From assembly GCA_026545225.1 (NCBI GenBank), contig CM048846.1, forward strand, positions 41,055,501 to 41,119,500: a stretch of DNA of 64,000 bases, given 5' to 3'. The notes beneath the pieces were generated by a model. That model was not told where the DNA came from. It ran no database searches and saw only the letters and a list, made by a program, of their open reading frames with translations. The position numbers and the translations under genes were made by a program. Source of the stretch: Cornus controversa (lineage: Eukaryota; Streptophyta; Magnoliopsida; Cornales; Cornaceae). This document shows, piece after piece, positions 1 through 12,656 of the stretch (its first letter is position 1; each line of letters opens with the position of its first letter).

Positions 1-628
1 GTAAAGAATTTGGGACAAAGTATTTTGTCCCTAAAGAGAGATTTTTTTTTTTTTGCAACAAAGCTTGTTTTTGTTGCATAAAATGTCACATTGGCGACAA
101 AACCCAAGATTTGTTGCAAAAACTAAATAATTTGCAACAAAATATATTTTGTCCCTAAAATTCATTTTTTTGCGACAAATAGTTTCGTCCTGAAAGTTCA
201 ACCTTTTGCCACAAACCATGTTTTAGTCGCACAAAATATCCCATTGGCGACAAACAAAAAAATTGTCGCAAAAACTCCAAAATTTTGCGACAAAATATTT
301 TTGTCCCGAAATCTAATTTTTTTGCGACAAAGTTTTTGTCCCTAAAGTCTACCTTTTGCAACAAAAAATATTTTTGTTTCTAAATACAATTTTTTTGCGA
401 CGAAATTTTGCAACAAAAAATTTATTGTCGTCTAAAATGGTATATTTTGGGACAATCTTGTATTTTGTTGCAAAAAATAAAATATTAGCGACGAATTTAT
501 AAGTTTGTTGTAAAAAAAATTTAAATTAGGTGGCAAATTCATAATTTGTCGCAAATGTGCATCTTTTGCCACAAATTTGCCTTTGTGCCTAAAAAAATTC
601 GTGGCAAAAAGCATAATTTGTTGTAGTG
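1..628. mobile_element. CACTA (EnSpm) transposon, one terminus
   Basis: The stretch is a dense set of short subterminal repeats of the form TTTTGCGACAAA and TTGTCGCAAAA on both strands. It ends at 621-628 with TTGTAGTG, the reverse complement of CACTACAA, the usual CACTA terminus in plants. Satellite sequence resumes at once at 629, so this is the right-hand end of an element whose body lies left of the window. The predicted 3-bp target duplication on this side is TTT (629-631); the other copy is outside. No transposase is visible here. Confidence 0.75.
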
Positions 629-3600
629 TTTAAACGAGTGGAAAGTGAGAAAAAATGAGATTAAAAAATGTGAATATTAATTTTTATAAATTTTTTGTGC
701 AAAACATCCTTCAAATATTCTTAAGAGTTCCTAAAAAAATTGAAAATGAAAAACATAAAAAAGTATTTGTTTTCGGTGTGTGGAAAGTGAAAAAAAATGA
801 GATTAAAAAATGTGAATATAAATTTTTATGATTTTTTTTGTACAAAAACATCCTTCAAATATGCAAAAGAGTTACGAAAAAAAATTGGAAAGAAAAATCA
901 TAAAAAATTATTTGTTTTAAATGTGTGAAAAAGTACTTTAACTGTGTGACAAGTACTTTAAATGTGTGAAAAGTGAGAAAAATGATCCTAAAAAATGTGA
1001 ATATAAATTTTTCTAATTTTTTTCTACAAATAAATCCATCAAATATGCCTAAGAGATCCTAAAAAAATTGGAATGAAAAAAAAATTTTGATTTGTTTTAA
1101 TTACTTTAAACGTGTGGAAAGGGAAAAAAAAACGAGATTAAAAAATGTGTATATAAAATTTTATAATTTTTTTGCGCAAAAATATTCTTCATATATGCCT
1201 AAGAGTTCCAAAAAAAATTGAAAAACAAAACATAAAAAAATATTTGTTTTATGTGTGTAAAAAAATACTTTAAATGTGTGGAAATTACTTTAAAAGTGTG
1301 AAAAATGAGCCTACAAAAAGTGAATATAAACTTTTATGATTTTATTATGCAAATAAATCCATCAAATATGCCTAAGAGTTCCTAAAACAATTGGAAAGAA
1401 AAAAAAAGCATTTGTTTTAAGTATGTGGAAAAAGTACTTTAAATGAGTGGAAAGTGAGAAAAAATGAGATTAAAAAATGTGAATATAAATTTTTATGATT
1501 TTTTTTGTGAAAATACATCCTTTAAATATGGCTAATATTTCCAAAAAAAATTGAAGAGAAAAAATATAAAAAGTATTTCTTTTAAGTGTGAGAAAAAGTA
1601 CTTTAAATGAGTAGAAAGTGAGAAAAAATGAGATTAAAAAATGTGAATATCAATTTTTATAATTTTTTTATTATAAAAATATCCTTCAAGTTTTCCTAAG
1701 AGTTTCTAAAAAAATTGGAAATAAAAAATATAAAAAAGTATTTGTTTTAGGAGTGTGGAAAGTACTTTAAAAGTGTGGAAAGTGAAAAAACAAATGAGAT
1801 TAAAAAATGTGAATATAAATTTTTATGATTATTTTATGCAAATGAATCCTTCAAATATGCCAAAAGTTCCAAAAAAAATTGGAAAGAAAAAAAAACATTT
1901 TTTTAAGTGTGTTGAAAATTACTTTAAATGAGTGGAAAGCAAGAAAAAATGAGATTAAAAAATGTAAATATCAAATTTTATAATTGTTTTGTGCAATAAC
2001 ATCATTCAAATATTCCTAAGAGTTCCTAAAAAACATGGAAATAAAAAACATAAAAAAATATTTGTTTTCGGTGTGTGGAAAGTGAAAAAAAATGAGGTTA
2101 AAAAATGTGAATATCAATTTTTATGTTTTTTTTGAGCAAAAACATCCTTCATATATGCCTAAGAGTTACAAAAAATATTGAAAAAAAAAACATGAAAAGT
2201 ATTTGATTTAAGTGTGTGGAAAAGTATTTTAAATGTGTGGAAAGTGAGAAAAATGATACTAAAAAATGTGAATATAAATTTTTCTAATTTTTTATACAAA
2301 TACATACTTCAAATATGCCCAAGAGTTCCTAAAAAAAAGAAACTGATTTTTATTAAGTGTGTGGAAAGTACTTTAGACGTGTGGAAAGGGAAAAACTGAG
2401 ATTAAAAAATGTGTATATAAAATTTTATGATTTTTTTGTGCAAAAATATCCTTCATATATGCCTAAGAGTTCCAAAACTAATTGGAAATGAAAAAACGTT
2501 GAAAAATATTTTTTTTCGGTGTGTGGAAAAGTACTTTAAATGTGTGAAAAACTCCTTTTAATGTGTGGAAAGTATTTTAAAAGTGTGGAAAGTGAGAAAA
2601 AATGAACCTACAAAATGTGAATATAAATTTTTTTGATTTTTTTGTCCTAATAATTCATTCAAATATGCTTAAGAGTTCCTAAAACAATTGGAAAGAAAAA
2701 AAACATTTATTTTAAGTGTGTGGAAAAAGTATTTTAAATGAGTGAAAAGTGAGAAAAAATGAGATTAAAAAATGTGAATATAAATTTTTATGATTTTTCT
2801 GTGAAAATACATTGTTCAAATATGCCTAAGTGTTCTTAAAAAAATTGAACAAAAAAAATATAAAAAAGTATTTCTTTTAACTGTGTGGAAAAGTACATTA
2901 AACAAGTGAAAAGTGAGAATAAATGAGATTGAATAATTTGAATAACAATTTTTATGATTTTTTTGTGTAAAAACATCCTTCAAATATTTCTAAGAGTTCC
3001 TAAAAAAAATTGGAAATAAAAAACATAAAAAAGTATGTGTTTTAGGTGTGTGTAAAGTATTTTAAAAGTGTGGAAAGTGAAACAAAAATGAGATTAAAAA
3101 ATTTGAATATAAATTTTTATGATTTTTTTTTCTGCAAATAAGTCCTTCAAATATGCCAAAGAGTTCCTAAAACAATTGGAAAGAAAAAAAAAAATCATTT
3201 ATTTTAAGTGTGCGGAAAATACTTTAAATGAGTGGAAAGTAAGAAAAAATGAGATTAAAAAATGTCAATTAAATGAGATTAAAAAATTTCAATATTAATT
3301 TTTATGATTTTTTTGTGCTAATATATCCTTCAAATAAGCCTAAGAGTTCTTAAAAAAATTAAAAAGAAAAAACATAAAAAAATATTTCTTTTAAGCGTGT
3401 GGAAAAGTACTTTAAATAAGTGGGAAGTGAGAAAAAATATGATTAAATAATGTGAACAACAATTTTTATGATTTTTTTGTACAAAAAAATTCTTCAAATA
3501 TTCCTAAGAGTTTCTAAAAAAATTGGAAATAAAAAACATAAAAAGTATTTGTTATCGGTGTGTGGAAAGTACATTAAAAGTGTGGAAAGTGAAAAAAAAT

Positions 3601-6600
3601 GAGATTAAAAAATTTGAATATAAATTTTTATGATTTTTTTGTGGGAAAGCATCCTTCATAAATGCCTTAGAGTTACTAAAAAAATTGGATACAAAAACAT
3701 AAAAAAGTATTTGTTTTAAGTGTGTTAAAAAGTACTTTAAAAGTATTGAAAGTGAGAAAAATGATCCTAAAAAATGTTACCATAAATTTTTATGATTTTT
3801 TTGTGACAATAAAAGCTTCAAATATGCGTAAGAGTTCCTAAAACGATTGGAAAAAAAAAACATTTATTTGTTTTAAATGTGTGGAAAGTACTTTAAAAAG
3901 GTGAAAACTAAAAAAAATGTGATTAAAAAATGTGAAGATAGATTTTTATGAATTTTTTGTGCAAAAACATACTTCAAATAATTCTAATAGTTCCTCAAAA
4001 AATTGAAGAGAAAAAACTTAAAAAAGAATTTCTTTTAAGTGTGAGGAAAAGTATTTTAAATGAGTAGAAAGTGAAAAAAATGAGATTAAAAAATGTGAAA
4101 ATCAATTTTTATAATTGTTTTGTGCAAAAACATCCTTCAAATTTTTCTAAGAGTTCCTAAAAAAATTGAAAAGAAAAAACATAAAAAAATATTTGTTTTA
4201 GGTGCGTGAAAAAGTACTTTAAATGCGTGAAAAACTACTTTAAAAGTGTGGAAAGTGAGAAAAAATGAGCCTACAAAATGTTAATATAAATTTTTATGAT
4301 TTTTTTGTCTAAGTAAATCATTCAAATATGCCTTAGAGTTCCTAAACAAATAGGAAAGAAAAAAATGCATTTGTTTTAAGTGTGTGAAAAAAGTACTTTA
4401 AATGAGTGAAAAGTGAGAAAAAATGAGATTAAAAAATCTGAATAGAAATTTTTATGATTTTTCTGTGAGAATACATCCTTCAAATATGCCTAAGAGTTCC
4501 TAAAAAATTTGAAGAGAAAAAACATAAAAAAATATTTCTTTTAAATGTGGAAAAGTACTTTAAATAAGTAGAAATTGAGAATAAATGAGATTAAAAAATG
4601 TGAATATCAATTTTTATGATTTTTTGTGCAAAAACATCCTTCAAAATTTTCTAAGAGTTCCTAAAAAAATTGGAAATAAAAAATATAAAAAAGACTTTGT
4701 TTTAGGTGTGAAAAAGTACTTTAAATGTGTGGAAAATACTTTAAAGTGTGGAAAGTGATAAAAAATGAGCTTACAAAATGTCAATATAATTTTTTTGATT
4801 TTTTTGTGCAAATAAATCATTCAAATATGCCTAAGTGGTCCTAAAAAAATTTGAAAGAAAAAAAAAAGCATTTGTTTTAAGTGTGTGGAAAGTACTTTAA
4901 ATGAGTAGAAAGTGAGAAAAAATGAGATTAAAACACGTGAATATCAATTTTTATGATTTTTTTGTGCAAAAACATCCTTCAAAATTTCCTAAGAGTGCCT
5001 AAAAAAATTGGAAATAAAAAACGTAGAAAAGTATTCGTTTTAGGTGTGTTGAAAGTACTTTAAATATGTAGAAAGTGAAAAACAATTTGATTAAAAAATG
5101 TGAATATAAATTTTGATGATTTTGTCATGCAAATACATCCTTCAAATATTTCTTAGTCTTCTTAAAAAAATTGAGAAGAAAAAACATAAAAAAGGATTTC
5201 TTTTAAGTGTGTGGAAAAGTACATTAAACGTGTGGGAAGTGAGAAAAAATGACCCAACAAAAAGTGAATATAATTTTTTTTGATTTTCTTGTGCAAATAA
5301 GTCAATAAAATATGCCTAAGAGTTCCTAAAACAATTGCAAAAGAAAAAAAAAGCATTTGTTTTATGTGTGTGGAAAGTACTCTAAATGAGTAGAAAGTGA
5401 GACAAAATGAGATTAAAAAATTTGAATATAAATTTTTATGATTTTTTTGTGCAAAAACAACCATCAAAATTTCCTAATAGTTTCTAAAAATATTGGAAAT
5501 AAAAAACATAGAAAAGTATTTGTTTTTGGTGTGCGGAAAGTACTTTAAAACCTTGGAAAGTGAAAACAAAATTAGATTAAAAAATATGAATATTAATTTT
5601 TATGATTTTTTCTACAAATAAATCCTTCAAATATATCAAAGAGTTCCTAAAAAAATTGGAAAGAAAAAAAAACATTTGTTTTAAGTGTGTGAAAAAGTAC
5701 TTTAAATGCGTGGAAAGTAAGAAAAAATGAGATTAAAAAATGTGAATATAAATATTTATCATTTTTTTGTGCAAATAAATCCTTCAAATATGCCTAAGTG
5801 TTCCTAAAAAATTAAAAAATATATATAAAAAAGTATTTCTTTTAGGTGTGGAAAAGTACTTAAAACGAGTGGAAAGTAAGAAAAAATGAGATTAAAAAAT
5901 GTGAATATCAATTTTTATGATTTTTTTTGTGAAAAAACATCCTTCAAATATTTTTAAGAGTTCCTAAAAAAATTGGAAACAGAAAAAATAATAAAGTATT
6001 TGTTTTCGGTATGAAAAGTACTTTTAAAGTGTGGAAAGTGAAAAAAAATGAGATTAAAAAATATGAATATAAATTTTTATTAATTTTTTGTGCAAAAACA
6101 ACCTTCATATACACCTAAGAGTTACTAAAAAAATTGGAAATAAAAAATATAAACATGTATTTGTTTTAAGTGTGTGAAAAAGTACTTTAAATGTGTGAAA
6201 AATACTTTAAAAGTGTTGAAAGTGAGAAAAATGATCCTAAAAATTATGAATATAAATTTTTATGATTTTTTTGTACAAATACATCCTTCAAATATGCCTA
6301 ATGGTTCCTCAAAAATTTGGAAAAAAAAGGCATTTGTTTTAAGTGTGTGGAAAGTTCTACAAAAGTGTAGAAAGTGAAAAAAAAATGAGATTAAAATATG
6401 TGAATTTAAATTTTCATGATTTTTTTTGTGAAAAAATATCCTTCATTTTTGCCTAAGAGTTCCTAAAAAAGTTGGAAATAAAAAACATAAAAAAGTATTT
6501 GTTTTAGGTGTCTGGAAAAGTACTTTAAAAGTGTGGAAAGTGAGCCTACAAAATGTGAATATAAATTGTTATAATTTTTTTGTGCAAATAAATAATTCAA

Positions 6601-8870
6601 ATATGCCTAAGAGTTCCTAAAAAATTGGAAATAAAAAAAAAGCATTTGTTTTAAGTGTGTGGAAAAGATACTTTAAATGAGTGGAAAGTAAGAAAAAATG
6701 AGATTAAGAAATATGAATATAAATTTTTATAATTTTTTTGTGAAAATACATTTTTCAAATATGCCTAAGAGTTCCTAAAAAATATTAAGAGAAAAAATTT
6801 AGAAAAGTATTTGTGTTTAGGTGCGTCGAAAAGTATTTTAAATGTGTGAAAAAATACTTTTAATGTGTGAAAATTAGTTTTAAAGTGTTGAAAGTGAGAA
6901 AAATGATCCTAAAAAATGTGAATATAAATTTTTATGATTTTTTTTGTGCAAATACATCCTTCAAATATGCCTAAGAGTTCCTAAAAAAATTGGAAATGAA
7001 AAAAAAATTATTTGTTTTAAGTGTGTGAAAAGTGAAAAAAAATGAGATTAAAAAAATGTGAATATGAATTTTTATGATTTTTTTGTGCAAAAACATCTTT
7101 CATATATACCTAAAAGATCCTAAAAAAAATTGAAAAGAAAAAAACATGAAAAAGTGTTTGTTTTAGGTGTGTGGAAAAGTACTACAAATGCGTGAAAAAA
7201 ATCCTTTAAATGTGTTGAAAGTATTTTAAAAGTGTGGAAAGTGAGAAAAAAATGAGCCTAAAAAATGTGAATATAAATTTTTATGATTTTTTGTGCAAAT
7301 ACATCTTTCAAATATTCGTAAGAGTTTCTAAAAAAATTGGAAAGAAAAAAAAAGTATTTATTTTAAGTGTGTGGAAAAGTACTTTAAATGAGTGGAAAGT
7401 GAGAAAAAACGAGATTAAAAAATATGAATATAAAATTTTATGATTTTTCTGTGCAAATAAATCCTTCAAATATGCCTAAAATTTTCTAAAAAAATTGAAA
7501 CGAAAATTCATAAAAGGTATTTCTTTTAAGTGTGTGGAAAAGTACTTTAAATGAGTGGAAAGTGAGGAAAAAATGAGATTAAAAAATGTAAATACAAATT
7601 TTTATGATTTTTTTGTGCAAATACATTTTTCAAATAAGGGTAAAAGTTGTTAAAAAAATTGAAAATAAAAAATATTAAAAATTATTTGTTTTATGTGTGG
7701 AAAAGTATTTAAATGAGTGGAAAGTGAGAAAAAATGAGATTAAAAAATGTGAATATCAATTTTTATGATTTTTTGTGTTAAAATACATCATTCAAATAAG
7801 GCTAAAAGTTGCTAAAAAAATTGAAAAGAAAAAATATAAAAAGGTATTTGTTTTAAGTTTGTGAAAAAGTACTTTAAATGTGTAGAAAGTACTTTAAAAG
7901 TATGGAAAATGAGAATAAATGAGCCTAAAAAATATGAATATAAATTTTTGTGATTTTTTTGTGCAAATACAACTTTCAAATAAGGCTAAAAGTTGCTAAA
8001 AATAATTTGAAAGAAAAAACATAAAAAGGTATTTGTTTTAAGTGTGTGGAAAAGTATTTTAAATGAGTGGAAAGTGAGAAAAAATGAGATTAAAAAATGT
8101 GAATATAAATTTTTATGATTTTTTTGTACAAATACATCCTTCAAATATGGCTAAAAGTTTTTAAAAAAATTGGAAAGAAAAACTATAAAAAAATATTTAT
8201 TTTAAGTGTGTGAAAAAATACTTTAAAAGTGTGGAAAAGTACTTTAAAAGTGTGAAAAATAATAATAAATGAGCCTAAAAAATGTGAATATAATTTTTTA
8301 TGATTTGTTTGTGCAAATACATCCTTCAAATAACGCTAAAAGTTGCTAAAATAATTGGAAAGAAAAAACATAAAAAAATATTTGTTTTAAGTGTGTGGAA
8401 AAGTACTTTAAATGAGTGCAAAGTAAGAAAAAATGAGCTAAAAAATGTGAATATAAATTTTTATGATTTTTTGTACAAATACATCATTCAAATAAGGCTA
8501 AAAGTTGTATAAAAAAATTGGAAAGAAAAAACATAAAAATGTATTTGTTTTAAGTGTGTGGAAATGTATTTTAAATGTGTGGAAAGTGATAAAAAATTAG
8601 CCTTAAAAATATGAATATAAATTTTTATGATTTTTTTGTGCAAATATGTCCTTCAAATATGGCTAAAAGTTGCTAAAAAAATTAGAAAGAAAAAATATAA
8701 AAAAATATTTGTTTAAAGTGTGTGAAAAAGTACTTTAAATGTGTGAATAGTGAGAAATAATAAGATTAAAAAATGTGAATATAAAAATTTAAAAAAAAAT
8801 TAAAATTTATAGGTTTTAAGTGTGTGAAGAAACATTTTAAGGGTGTGTAAAATAACTTCAAAGTTGTGAA
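629..8870. repeat. A+T-rich satellite, unit about 140-190 bp, roughly 50 copies
   Basis: A core box 'gagattaaaaaatgtgaata' recurs at about 661, 800, 990, 1140, 1320, 1476, 1640, 1806, 1965 and on to about 8770. The spacing is mostly 140-180 bp. Each unit runs: GTGTGGAAAGTGAGAAAAAATGAG, core box, 'aaatttttatgattttttgtgcaaa', 'catccttcaaatatgcctaagagttcc', an A-rich tract, then TATTTGTTTTAAGTGTG. Length changes come mainly from zero, one or two extra copies of a module like 'gtactttaaatgtgtggaaa'. There are no conserved reading frames. The length is near that of a nucleosomal repeat. Confidence 0.9.
7620..8770. repeat. Diverged satellite subfamily at the right edge of the array
   Basis: Most units here carry 'caaataaggctaaaagttgct' where the main body has 'caaatatgcctaagagttcct'. 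The change is shared by successive units, so the block probably spread by local amplification. Confidence 0.7.
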
Positions 8871-9178
8871 AAATTACTTTAAGTGTGTTGACATGAATCA
8901 GAAAAATTATATTTTTCTGACTTAAGTTAAAACACAGCCTAATTTATACTCAAATTAAAACTCTTAGAATATTCTATCTAACAAAATTAGTTTCATCAAA
9001 AAAATATTATTTGTAGTAAAAGTTAAATTACTTTAAGTGTGTAGACATGAATCGGAAAAATTATAATTTTTCTGTCTTAAGTTAAAACATATCTAATTTA
9101 TATTCAAATTGAAGCTTTTAGAATATTCTATCTAACAAAATTAGTTTCATCAAAAAATATTATTTGTAGTAAAAGTTA
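8871..9178. repeat. Two tandem copies of a 154-bp unit
   Basis: The copies start at 8871 and 9025 with 'aaattactttaagtgtgt'. Each continues through 'gacatgaatc.gaaaaatta' and 'agaatattctatctaacaaa' to 'ttatttgtagtaaaagtta'. They follow the satellite directly and share its 'ctttaagtgtgt' motif, but the rest is a different sequence. Confidence 0.85.
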
Positions 9179-9204
9179 TTGACTTTTAAATGAATAGAAA
9201 GAAA

Positions 9205-9245
9205 AATGTAAAGCATATATATATATATATAGATATATAGAAGGC
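9205..9245. repeat. (AT)n microsatellite
   Basis: Alternating AT tract followed by 'agatatatag'. Similar short AT tracts lie at about 9656-9681, 10582-10608 and 11070-11091. Confidence 0.85.
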
Positions 9246-9656
9246 GGGAAGCAAAGTTGTATGTATTGTTACATACGCGGAAGAGCAAACTGAACACATA
9301 AATATTATGTTAATTTAATGTAAAAGCAACATAACAAAAGCATATATAACGGAAGGTAAATGGAGCAAAGACACAAAAAAAAGAAAAAGATACTAACTAG
9401 TAAACTAATCGCTGTCGTTTTCGGGTACTGCATGGGTACAAGAGTACCCGTTTACAGCAAAGGATCCTCTGTTCCAAATTCCAACCATAAGATTTGGCCA
9501 TAGAACTTTGTACAGCTTTGTAGATGGAGTCCACAAACTCTGGGTGTACTAAACGGACAACCCTCTATCCTAAAACAGTCCCACCAAGCCCCGGAGACCA
9601 TTATCAGTGTAAACACAAAACATCTCCAACACTGCTCTTTTTTACTCAAGTTTTCA

Positions 9657-9681
<25 letters not shown>

Positions 9682-9688
<7 letters not shown>

Positions 9689-9883
9689 CATACTTGTCAA
9701 AGAATAACTTAATTTCAGAGAGAAAAAAAAAAGTTGATTCAATTTTGTGTTGAGTAACAATATATATATAGAAGAAAAAAAAGTTGATTCAAGTTTGTAT
9801 ATATTGTTACTCAACACAAAATTGAATCAACTTTTTTTTTTCTCTCTGAAATTAAGTTATTCTTTGACAAGTATGAATCCAAT
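9682..9883. repeat. Foldback (snap-back) repeat with arms of about 86 bp
   Basis: The arm at 9682-9768 (TTGGATTCATACTTGTCAAAG...) is nearly perfectly the reverse complement of 9798-9883 (...CTTTGACAAGTATGAATCCAA). The spacer is about 29 bp and repeats part of the arm ('aaaaaagttgattcaa'). The left end abuts an (AT)n tract and no clear target duplication was found. It is either a recent foldback MITE or an inverted duplication. Confidence 0.85.
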
Positions 9884-10583
9884 TAAGTGTCCACAAACTT
9901 TTTTTTTTCAACTTTTTTTTTCAACGATTGAGTGTCTACACATTGCGATCAATCATGCTTCACATGATGTACGAAGACCATTCGACTAGATTATTCCATT
10001 GGAGAATAAAGCTTAAACCCCACAGATTTATGTAGAGTTGATTGTCGAAATTTATATATAAGACCCGTTTGGACCGTCAAAAGTCCAAGCAGACATGGTG
10101 ACACATTTTTCAGTAAAATTTTGATCTACATATACCTATATTCAATAAAAAATATTCCAATGGATTAGAATCACTTCAATGCTTTGCTAACTCGTGACTA
10201 AGACCTGTTTTTCTGCCAAATTTTATCATTGAAAGCTTTGAAATTGACTTTCCATTGTTGTAGGGGGGCTATTGAATATTTGGACATTTTTATTACATGT
10301 CTAAACGAAATTGAATTTTTTTAATTTTTTAATTTTATCTTGGTTTAGTTTTCATAATTTTTGGTGATAGTGTCATTTTGAGTAATTCAATATTCAGATT
10401 TATTATTAGCTGTTCATGGCCATTTTGTTTCTTGTAATTAATCTCGTCTTTCAGATTGCAGTTACAGCCAAAGGCACAAGTCCATTGACCTGACATATAT
10501 GTCTGAGTCCGTGCTTTTCTCTTAGAAAATCATGAGAATGTTTCTAACAAATACTCTAATACTATAACTACTAATTTAGGGGA

Positions 10584-10617
<34 letters not shown>

Positions 10618-11270
10618 CACTGAAGAGTGGCGTGAGTGGCAGTGTCGAATATATGTAAAACATACCTAGAATATGATCCGACACGTGTACATTCACGATT
10701 TATCTTGCAACCAAACAGTGTGGTTGTAAGGGTTCCATGACATGAAAAAGAAAAAAAAAAATTTCAGACTTATTTTTCTTTTTGCTATTTTAGTATTGAT
10801 AGCATCCAATGTAGTAGTATACCAACGTTACACGTTAAAATAATAATAATAATAAATTAAAAAAGAAAGAATGGGAAAAAGAAATAAGAAAAGGAAAGGA
10901 TTCGATTCCTCCATTTGTCTACAACTGTAACTTTGTAGGTCTTGGTTCCAATTTATATGTGCCTCAAATATAATGCTGACATCGAAACTAATTTCAAGTT
11001 AATGTGCTCACAAAAACTGACGACTACCGAGTGTTTTTAGTTTGAATGTCATTTGGGAAACTTGACAGAGTATATATATATATATATATATCGTAAAACT
11101 AATAATAATAATAATTTCAATACAATTTTAAATCATACATGGATTCATTGAAAAATAATATAAAGGATTTAAAAAAAATCCAAAAACAACACCACTCATG
11201 GCCGTAAGTCAAATTAGTTAGTATTAGATTTATCATTTATGATATTGTTCATTAAACGATAAAAAAGTCA
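9884..11270. other. Intergenic, upstream of the FAS1 gene
   Basis: A+T-rich DNA with AT microsatellites and no reading frame resembling a protein family. No long repeat was recognised. Confidence 0.6.
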
Positions 11271-11271
11271 A

Positions 11272-11290
11272 TTTTATATATATAATATTT
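11272..11290 (+). promoter_or_regulatory. TATA-box candidate for the FAS1 gene
   Basis: TATATATATAATATTT lies about 100 bp upstream of the chosen ATG. A CT-rich stretch (11349-11370), common in plant 5' leaders, lies between them. Confidence 0.5.
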
Positions 11291-11379
11291 TTATTGTTTT
11301 ACTTGGAGATTCAGTTGAAAAGAGCGCCGATTTCAACTGAATCACAACTCTCTCTCTCCCTGACTCTGTTTCTGCACCG

Positions 11380-12270
11380 ATGGAGAAACATTTCCGGCCA
11401 TCTCCAGCCAAATTGTGCGGCCAATTCTCAGCCGTGGCAATTATCATTGCTCTCTCACTCCTCATTTCGGCCACCACCACCACCGCATACGGCGGCACCA
11501 GAGGAATCGTAGACCAAGAACTCCAGCACGCGATCGCAGCCCTGCGATCGAACGGCTACAATCTCTTCTCCAACGCCATCGCCACCTCCAACCTCCGGTA
11601 CCAGATCCCCGAAGGCGCCTCCTTCACCTTCACCATATTCTCTCCCAGCGACGCGAACGTCTTCGCTCTCGACATGGCCTCCGAGGCCTCCGTCTATGTC
11701 CAAAACCTCCGTTACCACGTCGTGCCTCTTCGTCTCGCCGTCGCTGATCTCCGCAACCTCTCCTCTCCCGGAGTCTACCTCGAGACTCTCCTTCCCCACT
11801 ATAGCGTCTTGATCAATCATTCTCAGCTATCACCACAAGACGGAGATTCAGACGATGTTTCCGACGATGTTTCCGGCGATGTTACAGCCGATGGAGTTCG
11901 GATCTCGTATCCGGATCTTTACCTCGGGTCAAGAATCGCCGTCCATGGACTCGACGGAATTCTTGCACCCAGATTCGAGTTTCCCGATGACTTTTCCGGC
12001 GAACTAGGGTTTGTGAATGGATTAGAGCAGCATATGTCTCCTAATTCGCCTCAGTTTCCTCCGAATTTGGTGAACAAGGCAAGATCGCCGCCGGAGAAAT
12101 CATGGAATTCAAGATTCAGAAAGCGCGGGAAAAGGCATGAGGATCATCACATTCACGGAAAACGCAGGGTCCACGGTCACCGGAAAGAGGACAATAAGGA
12201 GGTCGACAATTACCAGATTCGACACGGTAAGTTTTCCAAGCTCAATCGTCACTCTACCGACGACTTATGA
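11380..12270 (+). CDS. Fasciclin-like (FAS1-domain) cell-surface protein
   Basis: An intronless frame of 296 residues. Residues 1-36 form a signal peptide (hydrophobic run AVAIIIALSLLISA). One FAS1 domain follows at about residues 45-205: TFTIFSPSDANVF matches the family's H1 box, YHVVP the middle YH motif and VHGLDGILAP the H2 end. FAS1 domains mediate adhesion in the cell wall and apoplast. The arrangement is closest to plant single-FAS1 proteins of the FLA19-21 type; it lacks dense Ala-Pro/Ser-Pro arabinogalactan tracts and a hydrophobic GPI tail. An Asp-rich insert (DSDDVSDDVSGDV) interrupts the domain before H2. The last 60 residues are strongly basic and His-rich (RKRGKRHEDHHIHGKRRVHG), unusual for the family. 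The start is the first ATG after the leader; the next gene is on the other strand. Family call is firm, exact orthology is not. Confidence 0.88.
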   Translation: MEKHFRPSPAKLCGQFSAVAIIIALSLLISATTTTAYGGTRGIVDQELQHAIAALRSNGYNLFSNAIATSNLRYQIPEGASFTFTIFSPSDANVFALDMASEASVYVQNLRYHVVPLRLAVADLRNLSSPGVYLETLLPHYSVLINHSQLSPQDGDSDDVSDDVSGDVTADGVRISYPDLYLGSRIAVHGLDGILAPRFEFPDDFSGELGFVNGLEQHMSPNSPQFPPNLVNKARSPPEKSWNSRFRKRGKRHEDHHIHGKRRVHGHRKEDNKEVDNYQIRHGKFSKLNRHSTDDL

Positions 12271-12656
12271 TCTGTAATTGCAGTTATAGCGACAACAGTT
12301 CTTGTTAGTTATAATTACAGAGCAATTGAAACATATAGTCTTAATGAACTCATTTTGATCTGATTTGAACTGTATATACTGATGAATCAAATTTCTCAAT
12401 GTTTACCATTTCATAAATTTCAACATAACATTTTGTTATAACTTGACATTCAAGAGAAAAGTAAACAAATTGGATGTTACTCTAAGAAATATGCATAACC
12501 ATTTGATGTAAAGTCTCAAAGAAACATATATTGATGCGATATACATACGCTTCAATTAACTATCACTGAAGACCAACCAGACTCAAAACACATAACACTT
12601 AATAGTAGATGCCAGAGAGAGAGTCTTTTTATTTTGATTTCAAAAGCAACATATAT
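12271..12656. other. Intergenic between convergent FAS1 and EC1-like genes
   Basis: This A+T-rich spacer should hold both 3' untranslated regions. No repeat or other coding sequence was seen. Confidence 0.6.

Noticed and set aside
31..614. Minus-strand open frames in the first 620 bp
   Set aside because: They read through CACTA subterminal repeats and show no domain.
2214..8512. Several 60-100-codon frames with similar Lys/Asn-rich sequences
   Set aside because: They are the satellite unit read in frame by chance; most units carry stops.
9452..9989. Overlapping frames on both strands
   Set aside because: They cover the foldback and AT tracts, and the same peptide appears from both arms.
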